A DNA stretch of 41,450 nucleotides from Lachnospiraceae bacterium. Its GTDB lineage: Bacteria; Bacillota; Clostridia; Lachnospirales; Lachnospiraceae. The number at the start of each line of letters is the position of its first letter. Within the stretch, counting starts at the first letter, position 1. Both the position numbers and the translations under genes were made by a program. This document shows, in pieces, positions 7,855 through 16,422 of the stretch. The stretch covers positions 1 to 41,450 of the forward strand of contig JAILKC010000072.1 in assembly GCA_024694055.1 (NCBI GenBank), read 5' to 3'. The notes beneath the pieces were generated by a model. It was given only the letters and a program-made list of their open reading frames with translations, was not told the origin of the DNA and did not search any database.

Positions 7855-9244
7855 ATATGAATTCATCCGTAGTAACGCTTGTTGCATCCAATGCTATATA
7901 GTCATATGCCACAAGACCGTAATCTGTATTGGACTTTATGATCGAATACTCATCATTCTGCCCAAGTATCTGTATCTGCTTAAAATCCGCATATCCCTTA
8001 TTGATATTATATACACCCAAAAGCTTGGCCACTTTGGATATCGTATAATCTTCAAGCGAATCCGTACTCTGAATCCTGTCCCCGACCATAAGGGCATCAT
8101 GATCGATAAAGTATTCGCCGTCTTTTTCACTGTATATGGTCACAGGGATCGTCTGGGTAGTCATGGTACCGTCTTCGGAATATACTTCCTTAAGCACTAC
8201 ATCGTTGTTATTATTGCCGCCTTTGGTCACATATGCTGCGGGGATCAAGAAGAACTCTCTTTCTACGATCGCCGAATTGGGTACTTTAAGCCCTGTATCC
8301 ACATCAGTGATAAGCTCTACATCTATATACCGGTCTGTCGCAAAGGTGACCATGGAATTGGTAAAATGCAGCTGTACGTATGTGTTGCCGTCTTCCTGAC
8401 CTTCAAGCAGTTCAACACGTCCCCATGATTCATATCTGTTTTTTAAGAATCTCACTTTAACATATTCTTTTTCGAGCAATTCTTCAGCTCGTTCCCTGTC
8501 GGCCTGAATGATAATCGACCATTCTTCATTATCCGAAAGCTTATACAAAGGATCACCTACGGATACTATGGAATTGTTAATTAGCTGTGTCTTCTGATGC
8601 TCCTCTTTTATAAACCAGCTCTCATCCACTTCAAAAGGCTCCTTGTCCTCGAGTCCGTCTATCGAATATATGACTATTCCGGATTCGGGACAGCGGCACA
8701 GATTGATAAGTTCTATTCCGCTAGTGGCTTCAAGTTCACTTAAATTGCTTAAGAGGTTGCTGTTGGCGTATTTCATAACGGAACTTTTGATGGCGTATTT
8801 AAAATCGTAGGCCGACTGAAAGTTCCTGTTATCGAATGCAGCGCTAAAATCCGAGATTTCATTCTTGATCTCGGATATATCATTATCGCTTAGCATGGCT
8901 GAATTGCCGGATCCGGGATCTTTTGTCATCATATCCTGAAGCTTACCCGTCTCGTCGACAGAACATACTATTCCGCCAGCTCCGACCTTCTCACCTTCCC
9001 TGGCATAGTAATTGACATAGCCGGAATACTCACTGGTAACGACTGTCTCATCACGCCATGCTATTCCTTCATATACGTTGGTTACAGACAATGATCCCGT
9101 CTTAACCTCATATCCCACAATGTGTTTGGAGGTAAAGTACATGAATGAACATACAACGATATATACCATTATGACAAGGAAACACAGTATTCCTATATTG
9201 ATATTAAGCGGCTTTTTATAGTCGCGAATATTATCCCGTGCCAC
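7847..9244 (-). CDS. HlyD-like membrane-anchored protein
   Basis: One N-terminal membrane anchor (about residues 17-37) is followed by a large extracytoplasmic region. A biotinyl-lipoyl-like half (GYVNYYAREGEKVGAG) is separated by a helical stretch from a second half (VSVGDPLYKL), and beta-barrel segments follow, including TGLKVPNSAIV. This is the layout of HlyD/RND periplasmic adaptor proteins. No transporter or outer-membrane partner is nearby, and the inferred host has a single membrane, so an efflux role is doubtful. In related Firmicutes such a gene often sits by yggS and sepF, suggesting a cell-envelope or division task (inference). The start is a GTG with GGAG a few bases upstream. A hairpin lies about 32 bases before the start. 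Confidence 0.75.
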   Translation of the reverse strand: MARDNIRDYKKPLNINIGILCFLVIMVYIVVCSFMYFTSKHIVGYEVKTGSLSVTNVYEGIAWRDETVVTSEYSGYVNYYAREGEKVGAGGIVCSVDETGKLQDMMTKDPGSGNSAMLSDNDISEIKNEISDFSAAFDNRNFQSAYDFKYAIKSSVMKYANSNLLSNLSELEATSGIELINLCRCPESGIVIYSIDGLEDKEPFEVDESWFIKEEHQKTQLINNSIVSVGDPLYKLSDNEEWSIIIQADRERAEELLEKEYVKVRFLKNRYESWGRVELLEGQEDGNTYVQLHFTNSMVTFATDRYIDVELITDVDTGLKVPNSAIVEREFFLIPAAYVTKGGNNNNDVVLKEVYSEDGTMTTQTIPVTIYSEKDGEYFIDHDALMVGDRIQSTDSLEDYTISKVAKLLGVYNINKGYADFKQIQILGQNDEYSIIKSNTDYGLVAYDYIALDATSVTTDEFIYD

Positions 9245-9275
9245 AATACTCCATTCTAAAGCAGACTTTACAACT

Positions 9276-9303
9276 TAAAAGCCCCGGAGCGATGTCCGAG
9301 GCT
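9276..9303 (-). terminator. Terminator after the small P-loop gene
   Basis: A 9-base stem (9280-9288 and 9295-9303, one U-G wobble in the transcript) closes a 6-base loop and is followed on the minus strand by TTTAAG, a short T run. It lies between the stop of the P-loop gene (9326) and the GTG of the HlyD-like gene (9244). Confidence 0.6.
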
Positions 9304-9325
9304 TATAAACTAATGTATTCAGATA

Positions 9326-9745
9326 CTATAAAGCAACAATAACGTGCTTCTTGATATCCTCACTCAGCTCGCCGGCATCAATCGAAGCGCTTACAACAAT
9401 ATCGATACCGAACTTGTCGCTGATGCCTTCAAACTTCTTGACAAGTTCCTCAAATCCTGCCTTGTCAAGGCGTGCGATCTTGATGATGCCGTCTATATAA
9501 ATCTTCTGTATGTCGTGATCCTGTGAAATAATACCGTATATGAAGCCTACGAATTCAGACTTGTTTTCAAAATCATAATCTGTAACGTTGATAAGACGAA
9601 CTCTGTTGTTGAGTTCAAACATGTGCTTGGTGCTTCTGTCCAAGAAAACTATATTCCCCGAAGCTTCCTTGATCTCTTCATTGACCTTGTCAAGTAAGTG
9701 CTTGGTCTTGCCCTTGCCTTCAGAACCTACGATTAATTGTATCAT
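9326..9745 (-). CDS. Small stand-alone P-loop protein, 139 aa
   Basis: Unassigned ATPase-like protein. A Walker A motif GSEGKGKT is at residues 7-14 and a Walker B-like strand ending in aspartate (KIYIDG) is at about 81-86. A third strand (IDIVVSASID) is in the position of a sensor. At 139 residues it is little more than a RecA-like or thymidine-kinase-like P-loop core, with no added domain, membrane segment or signal. Such proteins are sometimes annotated 'PilT-like' on the Walker motif alone, and I see no evidence for a pilus role. A strong AAGGAGG ribosome site, a promoter candidate (9786-9814) and a terminator make it an independent transcription unit between the carboxypeptidase and HlyD-like genes. 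Confidence 0.75.
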   Translation of the reverse strand: MIQLIVGSEGKGKTKHLLDKVNEEIKEASGNIVFLDRSTKHMFELNNRVRLINVTDYDFENKSEFVGFIYGIISQDHDIQKIYIDGIIKIARLDKAGFEELVKKFEGISDKFGIDIVVSASIDAGELSEDIKKHVIVAL

Positions 9746-9785
9746 TGGGGTACCCTCCTTTAAGCAACGATTCTGCTCATCTAAA

Positions 9786-9814
9786 ATTATACATAAATAC
9801 AGTCAAAATTACAA
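9786..9814 (-). promoter_or_regulatory. Promoter candidate for the small P-loop gene
   Basis: Reading the minus strand, TTGTAA (9814-9809) and a perfect TATAAT (9791-9786) are 17 bases apart in a 72-base A+T-rich gap. Transcription would begin near 9779, about 35 bases before the ATG. A TTGAC also occurs inside the spacer, as in the promoter candidate upstream of nfnA. Confidence 0.55.
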
Positions 9815-9817
9815 TAC

Positions 9818-10783
9818 TTATTGCGAAGTGATCTCCTTAAGAATCTCCGCCATTTCTTCGTTAAGTAAAGCCCTTGTACTGGCTCTTAAGATCACGGCAA
9901 TATAAGGGTTGCCGGCTGCATCCTTGACCACAAGTATGAGGCAATTACCGGCCGCATTTGTGGTTCCCGTCTTGCCTCCGATCACATTGACATTTTCCGG
10001 CGGATTATAGTCACCGCGAAGAAATAGATTCGTAGTCTTAAGGCTCATGCTTTTCTCATTGCCCTGACTGTCGTTATATACGCTGTTATACTCGGTGATA
10101 TGTATGATCTCATTGAAAAGCTCGTATTTCATGGCTTCATTCATTGTAAGATAGAGGTCATATGCCGTAGTATAATGATCGCTGTCCGTAAGACCGTGAG
10201 GATTGACGTAATGGGTATTGGTAGCACCGATCTCAATTGACTCCTTGTTCATTAGAGCCACAAAGTCCTCCACGCTTCCGGCTACATGTTCGGCTATTGC
10301 TATGGCCGCATCGTTGGCTGAATTGATGAGCAGCGCATGAAGAGCCTGATTCATCGTAAGCTGATCGCCTGCCTTAAGACCGATCTTGGTGGCATCATAA
10401 TCAATATTGCCTACATTCTCAGAACATGTGATCAGATCCTCGGTATTGCCGTATTTCATGGCTACAAGAGCGGTCATGACCTTGGTTAAGGATGCAGGAG
10501 CAAGACGCTCGTGGATATCCTTGGCATACAGAACTTTCTTGCGGTTGATATCAAATATTCCGGCCGCCGAAGGTTCTTCCACTTCATAACCCGTAACACC
10601 CTCGATATCCGTATTGGCTACAGCCAGATTCGCGGCAAAACCCGAAGCATAATTGTCCATTCTGTCCGTAGATACTATCGGGTGAGTGTCTATATAGTCA
10701 AGTGCAAGCTTCGAACTGCCGCAGCCTGTAAACATCACGGCAACATATGCTGTTAATGTGATAATTGCAAAGATCCTTTTCAT
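9818..10783 (-). CDS. D-alanyl-D-alanine carboxypeptidase, lipoprotein
   Basis: Peptidase S11 family (DacA/DacF-type) enzyme that trims the terminal D-Ala from peptidoglycan stem peptides outside the membrane. All three active-site motifs are present: SLTK (S98-K101), SAN (155-157) and KTG (271-273). The N-terminus is a short charged start plus a hydrophobic stretch ending FTGC, so it is probably a lipoprotein anchored through C21. The frame is open to 10828, but the ATG at 10783, 4 bases after mgsA, gives the proper signal peptide. The C-terminal beta domain and amphipathic anchor of DacA are missing, which fits lipid anchoring. It ends the cell-shape gene run. Confidence 0.9.
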   Translation of the reverse strand: MKRIFAIITLTAYVAVMFTGCGSSKLALDYIDTHPIVSTDRMDNYASGFAANLAVANTDIEGVTGYEVEEPSAAGIFDINRKKVLYAKDIHERLAPASLTKVMTALVAMKYGNTEDLITCSENVGNIDYDATKIGLKAGDQLTMNQALHALLINSANDAAIAIAEHVAGSVEDFVALMNKESIEIGATNTHYVNPHGLTDSDHYTTAYDLYLTMNEAMKYELFNEIIHITEYNSVYNDSQGNEKSMSLKTTNLFLRGDYNPPENVNVIGGKTGTTNAAGNCLILVVKDAAGNPYIAVILRASTRALLNEEMAEILKEITSQ

Positions 10784-10787
10784 CAGA

Positions 10788-11183
10788 TTATTTATACATC
10801 TCACGCCATTCCATATCACCGCGATCAAGAGATTTGATCAAAAGTTCGGCGCTTGCGAGATTTGTCGCAAGAGGAATGTTGTGTACATCGCAAAGTTTAA
10901 AAATATTATTGACATCCGGTTCGTGCGATTTGGGCGTAAGCGGATCTCTAAGGAATATGACAAGGTCGATCTGGTTGTGCTCGATCTGCGCACCTATCTG
11001 CTGTTCGCCGCCCAGATGACCGGCTAAAAACTTATGAATGCTTAGGTTTGTAACCTCTTCTATAAGTCTGCCCGTAGTACCCGTGGCATACAGATCGTTT
11101 TTGCTTAAGATACCTCTGTATGCGATACAGAAATTCTGCATCAACTTCTTTTTATTGTCATGTGCGATAAGTGCAATGTTCAT
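10788..11183 (-). CDS. mgsA: Methylglyoxal synthase
   Basis: Converts dihydroxyacetone phosphate to methylglyoxal and phosphate, bypassing lower glycolysis when phosphate is short. Phosphate-binding residues are in ATGTTG (33-38), and the family's FxxDP motif (LRDPL) and HEPD are present. The position of the catalytic aspartate in the E. coli enzyme (GGDQQ, Asp71) is GGEQQ here, and the preceding SGP is AGH. I recall the same variant in other Lachnospiraceae enzymes, so it is probably a subfamily feature rather than inactivation. At 131 aa it has normal length. It follows rodA, as is typical of the clostridial cell-shape cluster, although its link to shape is unclear. Confidence 0.9.
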   Translation of the reverse strand: MNIALIAHDNKKKLMQNFCIAYRGILSKNDLYATGTTGRLIEEVTNLSIHKFLAGHLGGEQQIGAQIEHNQIDLVIFLRDPLTPKSHEPDVNNIFKLCDVHNIPLATNLASAELLIKSLDRGDMEWREMYK

Positions 11184-11195
11184 ATAGCCCCCATT

Positions 11196-12335
11196 CTACA
11201 ATGCATCAGTCCACAGATCCATTGTGGTCTTCTTTCTTTTATCACCTTGCAAGCCTACGTTGAGCACTACCCCGATGCCTATATACAAACTTACAAGTGA
11301 TGTAAGACCGTAGCTCACAAATGGAAGCGGAATACCTGTATTGGGGAACAACCCCGTGGTAACCGCAATATTCATAAAACCCTGTATGGCTATCATGCCG
11401 GCCATTGCATCAGCTACGATAGCACCCGAAAGATTCGGTGAAAAATGAGCAATTCTCATGCATTCATATGCTATCAAAAACAAAAGCACTATGACGGCCG
11501 CAGCCCCTATAAATCCCATCTCCTCGCCGATGACCGCATAGATGAAGTCGGTCTGGGGTTCAGAGATAAAGTTACCATTCTTAACTGATGCGATAACGTT
11601 GTTGTTCAGACCTTTACCATTCAACATACCCGACGATATGGCCGTGATCGAATTAAGCTGTTGGTATGCGTCTGAATCAGCGTATTTCTCTGGATATAAC
11701 CAGGCCAAGATACGTCTGACCTGATAATTCTGCAATATTGTCTGACCTTCCTGCAGAATAATACTGAAAAATACGATCCCGGCAGGTATGAGCGCACCGA
11801 GTACAATAAGCACAATCCTGTATTCCAGGCCTCCCACAAAGAGCATGATACAGAAAGTCACACCTACCATGATGGTGGTCGACAGATCAGGCTCCTTGAA
11901 GATCAAAAGCATCGGGATCGCCACAAGCATGATCATAAACATGATCAGTTTGAATGTATTGATCCTGTCTTTATATTTCATAATAAACTGTGAAAAGAAC
12001 AAAATCAATAATATCTTGGCAAGCTCTGAGGGCTGAAACTGGAATCCTATATTGATCCATCTGGTAGACCGGTTGACCTCTACACCAAAAAGCAAAACCG
12101 CGATCAAAAGCACGATATTGACGATATACAGGATCCATTTTACATGCGCATATAAATTATAGTCCACAAGAGATACTATGATCATAACGATTATGCCCAC
12201 GAGTATTCCGTACATCTGTCTGGACTGAACGGATTCCTTGGCACTTCCAATTGCAAAATAGCCTATTATCGACAGTGCTATCACAAAAAATATCAGTTTG
12301 AAGTTGTAATTTCTAAGCTTGTATTGTCGTAGCAT
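11196..12335 (-). CDS. rodA: SEDS glycosyltransferase RodA
   Basis: Peptidoglycan polymerase of the SEDS family that works with PBP2 in side-wall growth. About ten membrane helices are visible, with the family signature FQPSELAKI near residue 100, a large extracytoplasmic loop (around 190-250), and the conserved NIAVTTGLFPNTGIPLPFVSYG near the C-terminus. At 379 aa it fits RodA. I call it RodA rather than FtsW because it sits with mrdA and mreBCD. Its start overlaps minC by 23 bases, directly where minD and minE lie in many clostridia. Confidence 0.92.
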   Translation of the reverse strand: MLRQYKLRNYNFKLIFFVIALSIIGYFAIGSAKESVQSRQMYGILVGIIVMIIVSLVDYNLYAHVKWILYIVNIVLLIAVLLFGVEVNRSTRWINIGFQFQPSELAKILLILFFSQFIMKYKDRINTFKLIMFMIMLVAIPMLLIFKEPDLSTTIMVGVTFCIMLFVGGLEYRIVLIVLGALIPAGIVFFSIILQEGQTILQNYQVRRILAWLYPEKYADSDAYQQLNSITAISSGMLNGKGLNNNVIASVKNGNFISEPQTDFIYAVIGEEMGFIGAAAVIVLLFLIAYECMRIAHFSPNLSGAIVADAMAGMIAIQGFMNIAVTTGLFPNTGIPLPFVSYGLTSLVSLYIGIGVVLNVGLQGDKRKKTTMDLWTDAL

Positions 12336-12984
12336 TCTCTATTATTCCGGGCGTAAGCACATCGCTTACAAGTTCTCCGTTCTTCGAATATATCACACAG
12401 GGCACATTCTTTCTCTTATCAAACAACCCCTTGGATCCGCCTGATTTAAGTGCAATTCCGCCTATCGTGCACGAATGTGGAGCCATCTTGACTGCCGCTA
12501 TGAAGTGTCCGCCTTCCTTTTTAAGATCGGCATAGGCATCGCCTTCCAAACTTCCGAGTACGATGATATCCTTCCTGGCCGCCACAAGTCCGCCTGTTTC
12601 CACATTGCCGTATACAACAAGCGTTCCTTCACATTCAAGCACTTCTCCGTCAAGAACATCACCCTTGTAAAAACGGCCGATACTCTCTTCATTCTGTACC
12701 TCTACTCTCTTTAATGCCTTGACGAATTTTCTGTCCGTATTCTCATTTTTGCCCACTATGCAGATGATATTAACATCTGAATGAGCCTCAATGGTCTGTA
12801 TTATTGCTTTTTCTTCTTCCGTGGTAACGGATCTGTCTTCAATGGATATGGCCAGTGCTGCATCCTTGAAATATTTTCTGGATTCTTCGAATTTCTCAGC
12901 TATCTCATCAAGAATGACATTAATGTCATCCTCATCGTTAAGATGCAATGCTATACCGTTTTTGTAACTCTTGATAACTACCAT
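12313..12984 (-). CDS. minC: MinC-like septum site protein, lacking MinD partner motif
   Basis: Inhibitor of FtsZ assembly by family. The N-terminal domain covers about residues 1-100, and the C-terminal beta-helix about 104-185 with repeated short strands (TLVVYGNV, DIIVLGSLEG). The RSGQ motif that contacts MinD in E. coli aligns with LDGE at 111-114. The following conserved positions are also altered (AARKD for A-DGN, GDAYAD for GRALAG). minD and minE do not follow, and rodA begins within the last 23 bases. The protein may therefore act without MinD or have another partner. The fold assignment is good; the function as a Min inhibitor is uncertain. It follows mrdA by 2 bases. Confidence 0.85.
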   Translation of the reverse strand: MVVIKSYKNGIALHLNDEDDINVILDEIAEKFEESRKYFKDAALAISIEDRSVTTEEEKAIIQTIEAHSDVNIICIVGKNENTDRKFVKALKRVEVQNEESIGRFYKGDVLDGEVLECEGTLVVYGNVETGGLVAARKDIIVLGSLEGDAYADLKKEGGHFIAAVKMAPHSCTIGGIALKSGGSKGLFDKRKNVPCVIYSKNGELVSDVLTPGIIENATTIQA

Positions 12985-12986
12985 GA

Positions 12987-15896
12987 TCAGTCTCCCGCTG
13001 ACATCTCGGCATCGGGTATCTCTGCTGTACCCGTGACGATCTCGTCCGCATTCTCCAAATGGAAATAGTATTTATATATATCCCTGGTCATATTGGCTGC
13101 AAAGTCTGATGAATAGCCGAAAGCTATTCTGCTTGCAACCGCTATCTCAGGATTCTCATACGGTGCGTAACTTACAAACAGAGCGTGGTTGGCACGGTTT
13201 TTATTCTCCTGAGCCGTTCCGGTCTTGCCGGCTACATTGACTCCGAGGTTTGTGTAATATGCCTTCTTAAGTACCACTCTTCGCATTCCGGTATGGATCG
13301 CATTCCAGTATGCACTTGGCATATCGACTACATTTCGAAGCTTGGGAGTATAATCCTTGATCAGATTGTCGCTTGAATCGGTCACTTTATCAAGCAGACT
13401 TAAGTTATAGCATGATCCGTTATTGGCAACGGTCATCACGTATCTCGCAAGTCCCGCAGTGGTATAGTTGTTGGTACCCTGACCGATGGCAGACAGAACC
13501 GGGTACTCATCCGAAATCTCCGGTTCGGATTCTTCTATCTCTACGCCGGTACTTTCTGAAAGTCCATACATATCGGCATACTCCGCAAGTTTCTCAAGGC
13601 CGAGTTCATCTTTGTATGTACCGTTTTCATCAAGCGAAAGCTTATATCCCATCTCATAGAAGAATGAGTTGCAGGAATTCTCTATGGCGCCGCTCACATT
13701 TAGGCTTCCGTGACTTCCGGGATATATCCAACATTTGTACTGTTCATTCTGGAATCTGTCAAAGTAACCCTTGCACGATACAACAGACGAAGTGTTGATC
13801 ATATTCTCGCACAAAGCTGCTGATGCCGATACCATCTTAAATGTTGAACCGGGAGCGGTTTTTTGCTGTGTGGCATAATTCCATAACGGTCTTGACAAGT
13901 CACTTTGCAATTTTGCATAATACTCCGCATCTATACTATTGGCAAGTCTGTTATTATCGTAGCTCGGATATGTGACAAGTGCCAGTACATTGCCCTTCAT
14001 GTCCGTGATTACGGATGACGCTGAATACGGATCAAGTGCAAGCTGTGCCGGCGTGATATAGAGATTCTCGATCAGATACAGCATAAAACTGTATGAAGTC
14101 ATTGTTCCTGCATAGAATCTCTTCTGCTCCTCGTCGGTGATCGAAATTGCCTCCTGTTCAAGCAGGGTTGCTATGATCTGATTACCGTTTATCTCGCCAT
14201 CCCTAATCATATATTTATACATCTTACGTGAAAAGGAATTGCTCTTTTTTAAATGATCTGTTATATACTCGCATATCCTTCCGTATACTTCGGATGAATC
14301 CGAATATTGACTATCTAGGTCAATCTTTGTAACGTCTATCCAGTTACGTCCGATCAGAAAATCGATATACTCTGAAAGAGAGATTGTCTCTTCCGTTCTC
14401 CATGCGATATAGGTCTCATCATTTTTGTCGATCTCAGAATCCTTGATTACGCCGTTTTCAATGAGCATGCTCACTATAAAGCTCTCATATATCTGATATT
14501 CGTTTGCCAGATCTTCATACGGTGTCTTCTTTTCGGTTAATTCAGCCGTGATCTCATTACACACTCTCCCCTGCTTGTCAAGGAATGCTTCATATATCTC
14601 TTTTTCCGTCTCTTTTGCACTTTTTGAAGACAAATGATTGATATTGATGATGTTGTTATTAAACAGGGCAAAATACACATCAGTGATAGGGATGATATAT
14701 TTACTCGCGGCCGTGCCCTCTGGAGGATTGTATTCCTTTACATTCTGTATCTTGGATACCAATATACCCGCAAGTTTCTGTTCCAATATATTATACACAG
14801 CCATTTGAAGGTCTCTGTCTATGGTCAGATACACATCATTACCGGCCTGGGGATCCACAAGTTTTTTGCTCTCTATTACTTTACCCAGGTTATTAACATA
14901 TACTGTCTCGCTTCCTTTGACACCCTGCAGATATGTCTCCATGGTCTGCTCTATGCCCGCTTTACCGACCATGTCGGTCAATACATAGTCGTTACGCGGC
15001 TTTTCTGTTTCGGCAAGTTCTCCTTCCCTGTCCATATTGTTGAAGGTCACAAGTTCTTCTTCAGATATCTTACCCGTATATCCGATGATCTGTGAAAAAT
15101 ATATGCTGTCATTGTATTTACGGATATTATTCTCTTCTATGGCAACACCTAAGAGCTCATCCGAATTCTCCATAAGCGTTGCAACAGTCTTCTCACCGAC
15201 GTCAGTAGCCACTACCGTGGGGATGTATTTTTTGTAGCTGTTAAGGCTCATTGCATAACGGATATTGACAAGTTTAAGTATCTCTCTTTTGGTATATCCC
15301 TTACCGACCACAAAAGAGTCTCTCGGGTTGTCAGGGTCAGTTGATTCACCGATACCGAACTTATTGTATCCGCACAGATAATTCATGACATCATCGGGTG
15401 TGGACATCTGTTCTTCATATTTAAGATCGCTTACCTTTTTGCGGCCGTATATATCCGCCAAAAAACGCTTTAATTTTGAATCTGTAAGCGTATATTCAAA
15501 TTCATTGTCTTCGTTGATGATTATCGGAAAATCGCCTATCGTACGATCACCGTTTTTCTCTATTATGGCAATGGTCTTCATCAAAGTATCGTTAAGTTCG
15601 ATATTTCTGGTCCTGCCGGACTCATAAAGATCCTCCATGGTAACGTTATAAGCCAACTGATTGTAAGCGAGCACATAACCGTTACGGTCGAATATCTTAC
15701 CTCTCGTGCTGCCTATATCACGTTCTTTCTGTATGCTTAAGGTAAAGTTGTCCAGAGCCTCTTTGCCATGTACGATCTGCAGAAAAAAAATGCGGCCTAT
15801 TAACACAACGGCTACTATCAAAAGCACAATACCCATCACAAGAGTACGTCCGGTTATTGAATTGATGAAATTATCCTGGATACGTCTGTTATGCAA
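12987..15896 (-). CDS. mrdA: Penicillin-binding protein 2, with large insertion
   Basis: Transpeptidase that cross-links side-wall peptidoglycan together with RodA and MreBCD. It has an N-terminal membrane anchor (about 19-41), a PBP dimerisation domain (about 60-340) and a transpeptidase domain with S684-T-F-K687, S741-C-N743 and K891-T-G893, all intact. The protein is 969 aa, against 600-700 in most PBP2s. The extra length is mainly an acidic, helical insertion of about 235 residues (roughly 385-622) between the strand TIDRDLQ and the strand before the catalytic serine (SSVITDMKGNVLALVTYPS). No frameshift is seen. It overlaps mreD by 8 bases. Confidence 0.93.
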   Translation of the reverse strand: MHNRRIQDNFINSITGRTLVMGIVLLIVAVVLIGRIFFLQIVHGKEALDNFTLSIQKERDIGSTRGKIFDRNGYVLAYNQLAYNVTMEDLYESGRTRNIELNDTLMKTIAIIEKNGDRTIGDFPIIINEDNEFEYTLTDSKLKRFLADIYGRKKVSDLKYEEQMSTPDDVMNYLCGYNKFGIGESTDPDNPRDSFVVGKGYTKREILKLVNIRYAMSLNSYKKYIPTVVATDVGEKTVATLMENSDELLGVAIEENNIRKYNDSIYFSQIIGYTGKISEEELVTFNNMDREGELAETEKPRNDYVLTDMVGKAGIEQTMETYLQGVKGSETVYVNNLGKVIESKKLVDPQAGNDVYLTIDRDLQMAVYNILEQKLAGILVSKIQNVKEYNPPEGTAASKYIIPITDVYFALFNNNIININHLSSKSAKETEKEIYEAFLDKQGRVCNEITAELTEKKTPYEDLANEYQIYESFIVSMLIENGVIKDSEIDKNDETYIAWRTEETISLSEYIDFLIGRNWIDVTKIDLDSQYSDSSEVYGRICEYITDHLKKSNSFSRKMYKYMIRDGEINGNQIIATLLEQEAISITDEEQKRFYAGTMTSYSFMLYLIENLYITPAQLALDPYSASSVITDMKGNVLALVTYPSYDNNRLANSIDAEYYAKLQSDLSRPLWNYATQQKTAPGSTFKMVSASAALCENMINTSSVVSCKGYFDRFQNEQYKCWIYPGSHGSLNVSGAIENSCNSFFYEMGYKLSLDENGTYKDELGLEKLAEYADMYGLSESTGVEIEESEPEISDEYPVLSAIGQGTNNYTTAGLARYVMTVANNGSCYNLSLLDKVTDSSDNLIKDYTPKLRNVVDMPSAYWNAIHTGMRRVVLKKAYYTNLGVNVAGKTGTAQENKNRANHALFVSYAPYENPEIAVASRIAFGYSSDFAANMTRDIYKYYFHLENADEIVTGTAEIPDAEMSAGD

Positions 15897-16404
15897 TGGT
15901 CTCTTCCGCCTCTTCCTCGCGTTTTCTTATTCTGTCAAAGACAAATTTCATCAGCGGGAAATAAAGTATTGCTACCAATGTGGTATATATTACCTCAGGA
16001 AATATGATCTTTGACAGATAATATGGATAAGAAAAATCACCTTTAAGCAAAAACATGATCAGATAACAAAAATGGCAGTATAAAACATCGCTGCCTACTA
16101 TAAGTACAAGCGGAAGCTTGAAATCTCCCGGGAATAAAACTTTACGGCATATCCCGTTCACATACCCCACATACATATACAAAAGCGCATAGATACCTAT
16201 AATACTGCCAAAGAATATATCCACAAAAAGGCCCGCAATAAAGCCGCTTACCATGCCGTAACGCCTACCGAGCAAAAGTCCGACGGTGGCTACGACTATA
16301 AGCAGCAGATTCGGCCTGATCCCTCCTATTGTGAATCTTGATAGAAGTGTCGATTGCAGCAAAAAGCTTATTAACATGAACAGAGCTGTTGATACAAAAT
16401 TCAT
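15889..16404 (-). CDS. mreD: Rod shape-determining membrane protein MreD
   Basis: Small integral membrane protein of the elongasome. It has about five hydrophobic segments and the typical MreD stretch RPNLLLIVVATVGLLLGRRYG near residues 29-49, followed by GFIAGLFVDIFFG. At 171 aa it is a usual length. It lies 18 bases after mreC and overlaps mrdA by 8 bases. No clear Shine-Dalgarno sequence precedes the ATG, so translation is probably coupled to mreC. Confidence 0.9.
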   Translation of the reverse strand: MNFVSTALFMLISFLLQSTLLSRFTIGGIRPNLLLIVVATVGLLLGRRYGMVSGFIAGLFVDIFFGSIIGIYALLYMYVGYVNGICRKVLFPGDFKLPLVLIVGSDVLYCHFCYLIMFLLKGDFSYPYYLSKIIFPEVIYTTLVAILYFPLMKFVFDRIRKREEEAEETIA

Positions 16405-16422
16405 ATACGCTAAATATCATAA

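Noticed and set aside
7748-8428. Plus-strand open frame spanning yggS and the HlyD-like gene
   Set aside because: It crosses two convincing minus-strand genes and encodes hydrophobic but unpatterned sequence.
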